A stretch of 64,000 bases of DNA from Dellaglioa algida DSM 15638 (GTDB lineage: Bacteria; Bacillota; Bacilli; Lactobacillales; Lactobacillaceae). The translations under genes were made by a program, and so were the position numbers. Positions 1 through 8,477 of the stretch are shown here, in pieces. Where the stretch lies: NCBI RefSeq assembly GCF_001434695.1, contig NZ_AZDI01000004.1, positions 62,001 to 126,000 on the forward strand, written 5' to 3'. Below the pieces are notes generated by a model. That model saw only the letters and a program-made list of their open reading frames with translations. It ran no database searches and had not been told where the DNA came from. Position 1 is the stretch's first letter. Every line of letters starts with the position of its first letter.

Positions 1-216
1 AATTGTTGCCTCGATTGATTTCTCTTCATTATGTGCGGGCACAAAAATGGAGATAAAAGGTTCCCCCTTCTCAAGATACTTGGGTAACTCCCTCTTCTCC
101 ATAAATATTCTATAGTAGAGACTTGATACAATAAATGCCAAGCCACCAACAATTGGATACGATACAATCGTATAAATTAGGATCCGCGTTATTTCATCTA
201 GTGCCGCTGCTGTCAT
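1..216 (-). CDS. Family 2 glycosyltransferase, N-terminal part (gene runs off the window)
   Basis: Only the first 72 codons are in the window. The ATG is preceded by a GGGGG ribosome site. The translation begins with a hydrophobic segment (about residues 8-30) and then reaches FISIFVPAHNEEKSIEATI. This is the opening beta strand and nucleotide-sugar motif (VPAxNEE) of GT-A family 2 enzymes. A membrane segment directly before the GT2 domain is typical of processive membrane synthases of the hyaluronan/poly-GlcNAc (IcaA/PgaC) type, so a role in making a surface polysaccharide is a reasonable inference. The exact product cannot be told because catalytic aspartates and later membrane segments lie outside the window. 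Confidence 0.8.
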   Translation of the reverse strand, partial: MTAAALDEITRILIYTIVSYPIVGGLAFIVSSLYYRIFMEKRELPKYLEKGEPFISIFVPAHNEEKSIEATI

Positions 217-337
217 CTGATACCCCCAGAAATTATTTTAAATTATTAATACCTCCGATTTGAGGCCCTTTAAACTATACCCTCTGTTATTTAAATAATC
301 AAACGGATATTCAAATAGACCAATTTTTCTTGATTTA

Positions 338-353
338 TGTTTCACGTGAAACA
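338..353. other. parS site (ParB binding), perfect
   Basis: TGTTTCACGTGAAACA, identical to the known Bacillus parS consensus. It lies in the divergent promoter region between the glycosyltransferase and the flavoprotein gene. It is about 31 kb from oriC on the left arm and is the expected target of the ParB encoded at 59380-60261. Confidence 0.93.
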
Positions 354-432
354 TTTTAGTTACTTATTTTTAACTAATTCCCACCTTTATGCTACCATCA
401 GGTTGAGTAACTTATACATAGGGGGAATAAAC

Positions 433-1770
433 ATGAAACAATCTCATTACGATACTATTATCATTGGCGCCGGACCTGGTGGCCTTTCAGCTGCTTTTGA
501 TTTAAGTCAGCAACAGTCCGTATTAATCATTGAAAATGATCTTTGGGGAGGCACATGTCCGAACCGCGGTTGTGATCCTAAAAAGATGCTTTATTCCGCC
601 GTTGAAACAAAACAACGCCAAGAATCATTATCCGGATTTGGATTAACAGGTAACACGACTATCAATTGGCCAGAATTAATGGCTTTTAAATCTGCCTATA
701 CAGATAGCGTGCCAACGAACACACTGGCCGGATTATCTGGTTCAAATATCACAACAGTCTATGGGTCCGCCAAATTTATTTCAGAAACAGAAATCAGCAT
801 AAATGACGCTGTATATTCCGCAGATAACTTTATAATTGCAACTGGTCAATCACCCGTTATCCCTAATATTACGGGACAACAATTTTTAAAAACGAGTACA
901 GAATTTTTATCTCTTAAATCATTACCGGAAAAAATGGTCTTCATTGGTGCCGGTTATGTTTCAATTGAACTCGCTAATATCGCGGCCGCAGCTGGAGCAG
1001 AAGTCCATATCATTCAGCATAATAATCAAATTTTGCGTGAATTCCCGACAGTTTACACGAATCGACTTATTGATAATCTAAAAAACAGTGGTATTCATTT
1101 TCATTTTGATACCACGGTCACTGAAGTCCGAAAAACTGATATAGGCTATCAACTGTTGGGAGATAATGAGCTTGATTTAACTATTGATTTAGCGATATCT
1201 GCGCTGGGTCGTCATCCAAATGTAGATACCCTTAATTTACCCGTTACTGGTGTGGAAGCTGATTCTCATGGTATTGTGGTTGACAATCACTTAACAACCT
1301 CAAATGAACACATTTATGCCGTTGGTGACGTCATTTCACGAAGGCAACCCAAATTAACACCCGTTTCAACATTCGAAGGTCACTATGTTTCGAATCAACT
1401 ACTTAGTCAATCAACCCACGCAATCTCTTATCCGCCAATTCCAGTAACTGTCTACGCGAGTCCACAACTTTCACAAGTGGGTATATCCTTAGAACAGGCC
1501 CAAAGAGACCCAGAACATTACGAAGTGAGAATCCAAGATACAACAAAATGGTATACCTTTAATCGGATTAAAGAGCCTGAATCATCCGTGACAACGATTT
1601 TTGATAAATCAACGCATTTATTAGTCGGAGCCGTTGCTTACACAACAATTGCTGAAGAACTCATCAACTACTTAACGCCACTAATCGCAAATAAAACGCC
1701 AAAATCGGCTGTTGACCAACTCATCTTCGCTTACCCAACGCCGGCAAGTGATTTAGATTATTATTTATAA
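433..1770 (+). CDS. Glutathione-reductase-like NAD(P)/FAD oxidoreductase
   Basis: A 445-residue flavoprotein disulfide reductase of the class I pyridine nucleotide-disulfide family. Near the N-terminus are the FAD dinucleotide motif GAGPGG (about residues 13-18) and a redox pair C42-x4-C47 in GGTCPNRGCDPKK. The NAD(P)-binding motif GAGYVS lies near residue 175, a second FAD motif (YAVGDV) near 300, and the dimerisation domain follows. The start was placed at 433 because AGGGGG sits just upstream; an in-frame ATG at 337 would read through the parS site. In glutathione and lipoamide reductases the C-terminus carries HPT, with His as catalytic base. Here the equivalent is YPTPASD, so the base is Tyr and the usual Glu partner is absent. 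The substrate is therefore uncertain. The gene is head-on to replication and apparently monocistronic. Confidence 0.85.
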   Translation: MKQSHYDTIIIGAGPGGLSAAFDLSQQQSVLIIENDLWGGTCPNRGCDPKKMLYSAVETKQRQESLSGFGLTGNTTINWPELMAFKSAYTDSVPTNTLAGLSGSNITTVYGSAKFISETEISINDAVYSADNFIIATGQSPVIPNITGQQFLKTSTEFLSLKSLPEKMVFIGAGYVSIELANIAAAAGAEVHIIQHNNQILREFPTVYTNRLIDNLKNSGIHFHFDTTVTEVRKTDIGYQLLGDNELDLTIDLAISALGRHPNVDTLNLPVTGVEADSHGIVVDNHLTTSNEHIYAVGDVISRRQPKLTPVSTFEGHYVSNQLLSQSTHAISYPPIPVTVYASPQLSQVGISLEQAQRDPEHYEVRIQDTTKWYTFNRIKEPESSVTTIFDKSTHLLVGAVAYTTIAEELINYLTPLIANKTPKSAVDQLIFAYPTPASDLDYYL

Positions 1771-1825
1771 AAAAAGAAGCTATAAAACGGAGATTTCTCG
1801 TTTTATAGCTTCTTTTATTTTTTCT
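1771..1825. terminator. Bidirectional intrinsic terminator
   Basis: A 15-17 bp inverted repeat (1773-1789 / 1799-1815) with A-run and T-run flanks lies between convergent genes. It serves the flavoprotein gene on plus and the DUF3021 gene on minus, whose stop codon it overlaps. Confidence 0.9.
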
Positions 1826-2210
1826 GTCGCTTACGTTGCAACGCATTATTGATAGACCGGACATTTAATCCAGTTGAGACGCGTAAAATAATCCACGCAA
1901 TCACATATATCACGGTTATTTCGGTTAAATAAACAAAGGGGTTACCTAACATGTCAGTTATATTGTTACTAAATCCAACAATTAGTATGACGCCCACATA
2001 ATGAATTAGTATGGCTACAAAAAAATTCAGACGTTCAATACTAAAAATCATTGATAACACGCCGATTAACGCACTCATCACAAAGACTCTAATAATGTCT
2101 TCAGGTGTCACAGTAACTGGCTTCATCTGAGTTAGTAACATAAGCAAAAAGATAAATGAACCAATTAACACTCCAATTGAAATATGACGCATTATTTTTT
2201 TTATCATCAA
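1815..2210 (-). CDS. DUF3021 family membrane protein
   Basis: A 131-residue protein with four predicted membrane helices (about residues 12-28, 40-58, 62-82, 88-110) and a short basic C-terminal tail (RKRQKK). Size, topology and position right after a LytTR protein fit DUF3021. In Firmicutes these proteins are encoded beside LytTR regulators and may act as membrane modulators of them. It is the last gene of the operon ATPase-permease-LytTR-DUF3021, seven bases after the LytTR gene. The function is inferred from context; no catalytic motif is visible. Confidence 0.75.
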   Translation of the reverse strand: MMIKKIMRHISIGVLIGSFIFLLMLLTQMKPVTVTPEDIIRVFVMSALIGVLSMIFSIERLNFFVAILIHYVGVILIVGFSNNITDMLGNPFVYLTEITVIYVIAWIILRVSTGLNVRSINNALQRKRQKK

Positions 2211-2217
2211 ATTGTCC

Positions 2218-2670
2218 TCACATTCTTAATTGTCGACGCAGCTCTGGTAAATACTTACGACTAACACTGATTTTCAGTTGATTTGTCATAATTGCTGTCA
2301 TATTTCCAGAGAAAGCAGCTTCTAATGAGTCCAACTGATTAATATTAATAACGGTACTCTTTGCAACTTGAATGAAATCATTATTATTTAACCGTTCAAG
2401 AATTGTTTTAAGTTGTCCTTTTGATACGTAGTCCTTCGTAATCGTATGAATAGTCAACTCACTACCGTACACCTCAATAGCAAGTATCTCACTCGTTTGA
2501 ACCATAACAGTTCGGTCTTCCGTTGTGATTGGAATCATATCAAGCTGTTCATTCCAATTTTCTAGTTGTTGTAGTAATTTTAAAACATCCCCGGAAAGAG
2601 AGTTAGCGCGAAGATTAATGATCACTTCATCGTTACTTAGTTCATCATCTTGTTCAAAATTAACCTTCAA
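2218..2670 (-). CDS. LytTR DNA-binding regulator
   Basis: A 150-residue protein. The last ~100 residues form a LytTR domain: a segment around residues 50-75, then the characteristic FIQVAKSTVININQLDSLEAAF and a conserved end ISVSRKYLPELRRQL. No receiver domain is present, so it is not a classical response regulator. Stand-alone LytTR proteins of this length are typically paired with DUF3021 and an ABC-2 exporter, exactly as here. LytTR domains bind direct repeats about 21 bp apart. Such a repeat is visible upstream of the operon (4534-4563), so autoregulation is likely. Confidence 0.88.
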   Translation of the reverse strand: MKVNFEQDDELSNDEVIINLRANSLSGDVLKLLQQLENWNEQLDMIPITTEDRTVMVQTSEILAIEVYGSELTIHTITKDYVSKGQLKTILERLNNNDFIQVAKSTVININQLDSLEAAFSGNMTAIMTNQLKISVSRKYLPELRRQLRM

Positions 2671-2703
2671 GTCGCATCCCTCTTCTCCACTAATATTCGT
2701 TAA

Positions 2704-3573
2704 TTATACCCTACTTACCACCGACCGACGACTACTGCCGGCTAAAATAAGTGCTGCAATAATAAAAATCACTGTAAATGCTCCCAAGATCAGTCCATTT
2801 TGTTGAATAGTTGTCAGTCCATTCAAATTAATGCCGATACCCATCAATTTTTTGAATTCTAATATATCAGCCACCGTTGCCTTTTGGAACGATTCATCTA
2901 ATTGTTGTTTAACCAATATTTGACGGAAAATTGATGCATTATAAGGTGCCGGCGTTAACTTCATAATTAATTGGGCCGTATTGGGAACTGATTCCATTGG
3001 CATATAAACCCCCGCAAAAAAACCAGATGCAGTTCCAATAATGGCGTTAATTTTCCCCAATGAATCAACTTTCTTCACGAACGAGAATAAAAGTAAATTA
3101 AAGGTTGTCCAAACCACACTGCTCAGTACAATAGTTCCCAGAAGTGGCAAAATGATATCTAATTGAAAGTCGATACCATCTACGGCAATAAAGTAAACTT
3201 CCATACCTAATAACATCACTACCTGCATAACAATCCCAATAATAATAGCACTCACAAAATAACTAATCTGAATGCCAATATAAGAAATATCCGTTAAATA
3301 TAAATCAGATAAAGCCCCACTCTCGCGATCTTTAATCATTTGACTCAGCCCATAGGACGTCGCTGATATTGCGGTTACCACTAATGTTCCTCCGATTAAC
3401 CAAGGATCCAATAAGAGCTTAGTATCCGGAACGCTTGCCCAATTAGCTACCATATTTTGTTTCAAAAAAACAAGATATAAAATAAATGAGATAAGTGCCC
3501 CCATTAAAGAAAAAATTACCCCACTATGATTACCAAAATATAAACTTAAATGACGCTTAATTAAACTTTGCAT
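2704..3573 (-). CDS. ABC-2 type transporter permease
   Basis: A 289-residue integral membrane protein with about six hydrophobic helices (residues 18-38, 60-75, 100-125, 135-165, 172-190 and 255-278) and a short cytoplasmic start. This is the ABC-2 permease layout of drug, lipid or peptide exporters. It begins two bases after the ATPase stop codon, indicating translational coupling. Residues 205-250, between the last two helices, are probably extracytoplasmic. The substrate cannot be read from sequence. With a LytTR regulator downstream, export of an antimicrobial peptide or a stress compound is plausible but unproven. Confidence 0.85.
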   Translation of the reverse strand: MQSLIKRHLSLYFGNHSGVIFSLMGALISFILYLVFLKQNMVANWASVPDTKLLLDPWLIGGTLVVTAISATSYGLSQMIKDRESGALSDLYLTDISYIGIQISYFVSAIIIGIVMQVVMLLGMEVYFIAVDGIDFQLDIILPLLGTIVLSSVVWTTFNLLLFSFVKKVDSLGKINAIIGTASGFFAGVYMPMESVPNTAQLIMKLTPAPYNASIFRQILVKQQLDESFQKATVADILEFKKLMGIGINLNGLTTIQQNGLILGAFTVIFIIAALILAGSSRRSVVSRV

Positions 3574-3574
3574 A

Positions 3575-4465
3575 TTAACGAATCTCCTTTCCGGTTAACG
3601 CCATAAATATGTCATCCATATTGCCATGACGAAATTCAAAGTGTGTAATTAATGGTTCCACCCTTTGTAAGAAGTCAATTGCATCATGCTCATTAGGTAC
3701 CTTAATTAATAAAGAGCCCTTTTCTTGTACCACACTCCAGCTTGAATCTATTTCGGCAAGTACGGCATCCTTATTCTCAGACTCAATCGTTAATAGATTT
3801 TGTGCGTAATCTTCCTTCAACTGCTTCACCGTGTCATGTGCGATGACTTCTCCGTGATCAATAACATATACAAAGTCAGCTTCCTCGGCCTCTTCTAGAT
3901 AATGTGTCGTGAGTATGATGGTGAGTCCTCTTGTTTCACGTAATTTTTCTAATGTACCCCAGATAACTTTTCTCGTTTGAATATCAAGGCCCGTAGACGG
4001 TTCATCAAGAAACAATAAATCTGGTTGATGAACGAGTGCTCTTGCAATATCTACACGACGCCTTTGCCCACCAGATAAAGTATCGTATCGTTGATCCAAG
4101 ATGGTGGTTAGTCCAAAATCATCAATTAATTGATTTTCAAAATCCAAATCAATATTCTTATACATTCTTGCTCGATTTTGAATATTTTGTTGTACCGTTA
4201 ATTGCCCATCCAATACACTATTTTGAAAAACAACACCTATTTTGTGGTGGTATTCTTTTTGCTTTGGATCTAGCCCTGCCAGTCTAATTTCACCAGATGT
4301 TGTTTGAATTAATCCTGTCAGCATGTTAATTGTTGTTGATTTACCGGCACCATTTGGTCCAAGAAAAGCAATTAATTGCCCTTCTTTCACAGTTAAATCA
4401 ATATGGTTAACAGCTACTTTTTCGCGATATGTTTTACTAATCGATTTTGCAGTTAATAATGTCAT
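3575..4465 (-). CDS. ABC transporter ATP-binding protein
   Basis: A 296-residue nucleotide-binding subunit. It has Walker A GPNGAGKST (about residues 36-44), a Q-loop region near VVFQNSVLD, the signature LSGGQRRRVDIARAL, Walker B LLFLDEPSTGLD and the switch histidine in LTTHYLEEAEEAD. The C-terminal ~80 residues form the extra domain common in ABC-2 exporters of the DrrA/CcmA type. It heads the four-gene operon. The ribosome site AGGGAGG is part of a 9-bp inverted repeat with 4511-4519 (see findings). Confidence 0.93.
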   Translation of the reverse strand: MTLLTAKSISKTYREKVAVNHIDLTVKEGQLIAFLGPNGAGKSTTINMLTGLIQTTSGEIRLAGLDPKQKEYHHKIGVVFQNSVLDGQLTVQQNIQNRARMYKNIDLDFENQLIDDFGLTTILDQRYDTLSGGQRRRVDIARALVHQPDLLFLDEPSTGLDIQTRKVIWGTLEKLRETRGLTIILTTHYLEEAEEADFVYVIDHGEVIAHDTVKQLKEDYAQNLLTIESENKDAVLAEIDSSWSVVQEKGSLLIKVPNEHDAIDFLQRVEPLITHFEFRHGNMDDIFMALTGKEIR

Positions 4466-4495
4466 TAAAAAATCCTCCCTTTACTGAATGACCTA

Positions 4496-4563
4496 AGTCT
4501 ATTCCCAAAAGGAGGATTTGTGAGCCATATTTGGTTAAGTGGTCCTCATTCAGAGTTAAGTGG
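4496..4563 (-). promoter_or_regulatory. LytTR-type operator and putative promoter of the ABC/LytTR operon
   Basis: Two copies of GTTAAGTGG on the plus strand (4534-4542 and 4555-4563) start exactly 21 bp apart, the spacing used by LytTR dimers. Their sequence resembles AgrA sites (core GTTAAG). About 10 bp downstream on the minus strand is a weak -35 (CTCACA, 4519-4524), then 17 bp, then -10 TAGACT (4496-4501). The arrangement suggests activation by the LytTR protein encoded in the operon. Confidence 0.6.
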
Positions 4564-4632
4564 TTTAAACTGCTATCCCAAATACTAAATTAAAACAGCT
4601 CCACTGAGTTTTTTTAATTTATCAATAGACCT

Positions 4633-4685
4633 AAAAAAATCCTCTTAAAGTAACCAGACCTGAGCCTAGTCGCTTTAAGAAGATT
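4633..4685 (-). terminator. Intrinsic terminator of the MFS exporter gene
   Basis: A 13-bp imperfect inverted repeat (4638-4650 / 4673-4685) is followed on the minus strand by seven T residues, just past the MFS stop codon. Confidence 0.85.
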
Positions 4686-4696
4686 ACTATTGGTAT

Positions 4697-6169
4697 TTAA
4701 TTAGTACTTTTCTTCTTTGATTTCGCTTGAATCCATAAATTAAATAATAATCCAATAACCAATAATACTGTTGCGATAACCATAATGTTATGTAATCCTG
4801 CGTACATAATTTGTCGCATTTTAGGAATTAATTGCTTTGGAAGACTTGAAACACTCTTAGAATCACTTAATTTATTTAACATATCCATTGAAATTTTCCC
4901 GTGTGAATTATTAACTCCTTCTATTAATGCATGATTAAGAACAACCCCGTAAATTGAAGACATAAATGTTTGACTTAAAATACGTAAGAGATAGGCAAAC
5001 GAAGTCGCAATTGGCACATCTCGCCCTTCGGCATCTTGCTGAACACTCAATTGTAAGACATTGAAACACATCCCTAATCCAAACCCCTCGAAGGCACCCA
5101 TTAACAATAAATACCAAAATGGAACGGTTATTCCAACAATTAACATCCCCGCAAATGAAATAATAAAACTAATTGTCCCAATTGTAATAACACGATATTT
5201 TCCTAATCTGGGAATCATTGACGGACCTCCCAATGAACCTACTAAGTTAGTCAACGCACCAGGAATTTGTGTTGCTCCACCAATTAATGCACTCATACCC
5301 AATAATCCTTGCGCCCACATTGGAATATAAATATTGAATGAAATAAAGGCTCCCCATAAAAGAGCAAATAAAATGAAATCAATTATCAATTTACTATTTG
5401 TAAATAATCGATTAGGGATAATTGGATCAACGGCTCTTTCTTCGACTTTAACTAAAACACCAATTAGAATGAACCCCATAACAATTAGCCCAATAATAAG
5501 TTCAATTGAACCAACGCCAATCATTTGAATTCCAGTCAGTAACGTAACCAAACTAACAACCATTAGTCCAGCACCTAGGTAATCAATATTTCCTTTTTGT
5601 CGTTTTTTAATCGGTTCTTTAAAGAAAAATTGAACCGCAATAATTGAAATTAGAGCAATTGGTACATTAATATAGAAAACCCAATGCCAACTGAACGTAT
5701 CAACAATCCACCCACCAACTAAAGGACCAATAATCGAAGCAATACTATAACTAGCTGTTGCATAGCCAATTACTTGTGATCGTTTCTTAATATTTTGGTA
5801 GATATCCGCATAGATTATAAATGGGATTGTATTCATTCCACCAGCACCGATTCCCATAATTGTTCGTGCAATTAAAAAATAGACAATATTACTAGATGTT
5901 GCTTGAAATACTGCCCCAACCGCAAATAATAAAGTTGCTAATTGATACGCGCCACGATTTCCAACACGTTCACCAAATTTACTCCAAAGTGGTGTCGCGA
6001 CTGCCATTCCTAACAGAAATACCGCGACTATCCAACCCATGTACTGAATCCCATGTAAGTCACTAACAATAGCTGGTAGTGCGGTATTGATTATTGTGCC
6101 ATCAAGACCTGCCATTGCATTGGATAGTAATAATGCAACGGTCACAATCATTAAATTCTTTTTACTCAC
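4697..6169 (-). CDS. DHA2 family (EmrB/QacA-type) 14-TM drug exporter
   Basis: A 490-residue major facilitator with about 14 hydrophobic helices. The first helix carries the DHA2 motif LDGTIINTALPAI, followed by the loop motif PLWSKFGERVGNRGAY (motif A) and GIGAGGMNTIPF (motif C-like antiporter region). These features identify a proton-drug antiporter of the EmrB/QacA group. The likely start is GTG at 6167-6169 with AAGGAG upstream at a rather long spacing; the next ATG is six codons later. It is monocistronic. A perfect 10-bp palindrome (6233-6242) in its upstream region may be an operator, but no TetR or MarR gene is adjacent. Confidence 0.88.
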   Translation of the reverse strand: MSKKNLMIVTVALLLSNAMAGLDGTIINTALPAIVSDLHGIQYMGWIVAVFLLGMAVATPLWSKFGERVGNRGAYQLATLLFAVGAVFQATSSNIVYFLIARTIMGIGAGGMNTIPFIIYADIYQNIKKRSQVIGYATASYSIASIIGPLVGGWIVDTFSWHWVFYINVPIALISIIAVQFFFKEPIKKRQKGNIDYLGAGLMVVSLVTLLTGIQMIGVGSIELIIGLIVMGFILIGVLVKVEERAVDPIIPNRLFTNSKLIIDFILFALLWGAFISFNIYIPMWAQGLLGMSALIGGATQIPGALTNLVGSLGGPSMIPRLGKYRVITIGTISFIISFAGMLIVGITVPFWYLLLMGAFEGFGLGMCFNVLQLSVQQDAEGRDVPIATSFAYLLRILSQTFMSSIYGVVLNHALIEGVNNSHGKISMDMLNKLSDSKSVSSLPKQLIPKMRQIMYAGLHNIMVIATVLLVIGLLFNLWIQAKSKKKSTN

Positions 6170-6232
6170 TATATATAGATTCTCCTTTTTATCAACTCAT
6201 AATCATCTTGATTGTCTTTATCGTACACCTTT

Positions 6233-6242
6233 GAGTGCACTC
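6233..6242. promoter_or_regulatory. Palindrome upstream of the MFS exporter
   Basis: GAGTGCACTC is a perfect 10-bp palindrome about 65 bp upstream of the exporter start, where a repressor site would be expected. The binding protein is unknown. Confidence 0.35.
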
Positions 6243-6284
6243 TATGACAAGGAGAATTTAAGCTCGTTTTCTTCAAATAGTAAT

Positions 6285-6764
6285 CTATTTATGATAAGGA
6301 CTACCCGCATTAATCATAAATCCTCGATAAACTTGTTCTGTTAAAATCATGCGCATTAGTTGATGGGGCAACGTAAATTTACCAAACGAAATCTGAGTAT
6401 CTGCCCGTTTTAAAACGGCATCGCTCAAGCCTAACGATCCGCCAATCACAAATGTAATATCTGAATGACCGTACGTCCCAAGATCAGCTATTTCCTTAGC
6501 GAAATCCTCAGATGTACGTTCCTTACCTAAAATAGCTAATGCGTAGACATATTCTTTATCCTTAATCTTACTAAGAATTCGTTCGCCTTCTTTTCCTTTA
6601 ACATCAATCATTTCTGCCGAACTTAACTTCTCTGGTGCTTTTTCATCATTTACTTCAACAATTTCAAATTTACAAAACTTACTTAATCGTTTTGAGTACT
6701 CTTCAATTCCTTGTTTAAGATACTTTTCTTTTAATTTACCGACACCAATAATTTTAATATTCAT
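6285..6764 (-). CDS. rlmH: 23S rRNA pseudouridine-1915 N3-methyltransferase RlmH
   Basis: A 159-residue SPOUT methyltransferase that modifies pseudouridine 1915 in helix 69 of 23S rRNA on the assembled ribosome. It begins [19 protein letters not shown], carries the SAM-knot motif [17 protein letters not shown], and ends [28 protein letters not shown], the family's signature ending. The start was chosen at 6764 because AAGGTGG lies six bases before it and the length then matches the family; an in-frame ATG 18 bases upstream lacks a ribosome site. RlmH next to walRK-htrA near the origin is the usual Firmicute arrangement (yydA in Bacillus). Confidence 0.96.
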   Translation of the reverse strand: MNIKIIGVGKLKEKYLKQGIEEYSKRLSKFCKFEIVEVNDEKAPEKLSSAEMIDVKGKEGERILSKIKDKEYVYALAILGKERTSEDFAKEIADLGTYGHSDITFVIGGSLGLSDAVLKRADTQISFGKFTLPHQLMRMILTEQVYRGFMINAGSPYHK

Positions 6765-6785
6765 CATTTCCACCTTTTTCACAAG

Positions 6786-7110
6786 TTATCCACAAAGTTA
6801 CGCACATATCCACATTTTAGACCACAACATATTGCGGCGAATATGTGTTCGTCACTATATTTATTTGTCACCCATTTGTCAACACTATATTAGTTATGCA
6901 CAGATTTAAAGACCTTTAACATTTCTTAATTATACGCTTTATCTACCGGTATATCAGCCTTTATTTATTTTAAAATTTCTAAAAATAAAAGTTACACACA
7001 ACTTAGCTACTCATTTGTGCATAACTATTTTATTAAATAAGTCCTTTTGTACTGCCCTTTTATCTTGTTACTCACACCCATCATTTTATCTGTCCACTTA
7101 GTTATACACA
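6786..7110. other. DnaA-box cluster between rlmH and htrA
   Basis: This 390-bp gap contains no gene. It holds four matches to TTATNCACA: 6786-6794 (TTATCCACA), 6894-6902 (TTATGCACA), 7016-7024 on minus (TTATGCACA) and 7102-7110 (TTATACACA). Three single-mismatch boxes lie at 6798-6806, 6806-6814 and 6992-7000. In Bacillus subtilis a DnaA-box cluster beside yydA (rlmH) is one of several that restrain initiation by binding DnaA. The same role is inferred here. Confidence 0.75.
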
Positions 7111-7130
7111 TTCTTTAATTAAAATAAAAA

Positions 7131-7163
7131 AAATATCCGTAAATAAGGACTTTACGGATATTT
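7131..7163 (-). terminator. htrA intrinsic terminator
   Basis: A perfect 13-bp inverted repeat (7131-7143 / 7151-7163), followed on the minus strand by an AT-rich stretch containing a T run, sits ten bases after the htrA stop. Confidence 0.85.
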
Positions 7164-7172
7164 CTTAGTTAA

Positions 7173-8477
7173 TTATTGTGCTGATGATGCCGATTTGCTA
7201 GCTGTATCTGATCCCGTATTAGAATCAGTTGCCTCTAACGTCAATTTAATGTTGGCTTTCTGTAACTTACCGTTATGATAAAATTCAACGGCCACTGTAT
7301 CACCAATTTTATGAGCATATAAAACTTCTCGTAAACTTGAAGTATCAGCCACTTTCTTACCATCTAACTTAACAATAACATCATATTTACCAATTCCAGC
7401 ATTCTTAGCGGGTGAGTCACTATTAATTTTAACAGCAACAATCCCTGAATTAACACTCGTTGGTAATTTTAAAACACTCTTTTGATCACTTGCAGAAACA
7501 TAATCTAAATCAATTAACGAGATACCCAATGCTGGACGTTTAACTTTCCCATTGGCAACTAATTGGTTAATAATTGAGACAACTTCGTTACTTGGAATAG
7601 CAAATCCCATCCCCTCTACGGAAGTTGAAGACGTTCCTGAACCAGCAGATGATTCTGTTGCTGTACTTGCCAACTTCATCGAATTAATCCCAACTACCTG
7701 TCCAGAAGTATTAATTAATGGACCACCTGAATTACCAGGATTAATCGCTGCATCAGTTTGGATAACCGTTGCTTGACCTGTCTTAATACCTGAACTATTT
7801 GTGACATCAATTGTCCGTTTCTTAGCTGAAATAATACCTTGCGTTAATGACGTTGCATATTCAGAACCAAGTGGAGAACCAATAGCTAATGCCGTTTCTC
7901 CAACAGTTATGTTATCAGAATCGCCAAATGTCGCAATTTGAGTGACGCTGTCTGCTGAAATCTTCAAAACAGCTAAATCCGTAACGGCATCTTTACCAAC
8001 AACCGTGGCACTTAATTTTTTACCATTACTCAATAAAACTTCAACTTTACTTGCACCAGAGATAACGTGATTATTCGTTACAACATAAGCATTACCATCT
8101 GATTTTTTATAAATAACACCAGAGCCTTCGCTTGATTCGGATTCCGTTGCGGTTGAAGAAGAATCACCCGCCGTCCCATAGATATCAGTTAAACTATTGC
8201 TTGAACTGCTTGATTTTGTATATGAAATTACTGAAACAACGGCATTTTCAACTTTAGAAAACGCCTTTGACGTTTCATTGCTAGATTTAACATTAACATT
8301 TGTTACTTTTGTTGTTCCTGACTTATTTGAAGACGTCGTTATAGCACCATTATCACCACTATTATTTTGATAGAGTTGGTAACCACCGAATGCAATTCCT
8401 CCACCAACTAAACCCGCGATAAGCGCCGTAACGATTGTTTTACCTAAACCAGATCCTGTTCTCTTTTCATCTGACAT
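7173..8477 (-). CDS. htrA: Serine protease HtrA (DegP-like, membrane anchored)
   Basis: A 434-residue surface quality-control protease. It has a short cytoplasmic start, one membrane helix (about 14-36), a Ser/Thr-rich linker, a trypsin-like domain with catalytic H137 (TNNHV), D167 (TDLAVL) and S250 (NPGNSGGP), and one C-terminal PDZ domain (about 315-410) with GIGKYDVIVKLDGK. HtrA degrades misfolded exported proteins and often processes surface proteins and autolysins. The ATG is unusual: the strong AAGGAGG lies about 28 bases upstream and is better placed for a small ORF overlapping the htrA start (8467-8496). Upstream also lies an 11-bp-period direct repeat. The gene is encoded after walJ, as in many lactobacilli. 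Confidence 0.95.
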   Translation of the reverse strand: MSDEKRTGSGLGKTIVTALIAGLVGGGIAFGGYQLYQNNSGDNGAITTSSNKSGTTKVTNVNVKSSNETSKAFSKVENAVVSVISYTKSSSSSNSLTDIYGTAGDSSSTATESESSEGSGVIYKKSDGNAYVVTNNHVISGASKVEVLLSNGKKLSATVVGKDAVTDLAVLKISADSVTQIATFGDSDNITVGETALAIGSPLGSEYATSLTQGIISAKKRTIDVTNSSGIKTGQATVIQTDAAINPGNSGGPLINTSGQVVGINSMKLASTATESSAGSGTSSTSVEGMGFAIPSNEVVSIINQLVANGKVKRPALGISLIDLDYVSASDQKSVLKLPTSVNSGIVAVKINSDSPAKNAGIGKYDVIVKLDGKKVADTSSLREVLYAHKIGDTVAVEFYHNGKLQKANIKLTLEATDSNTGSDTASKSASSAQ

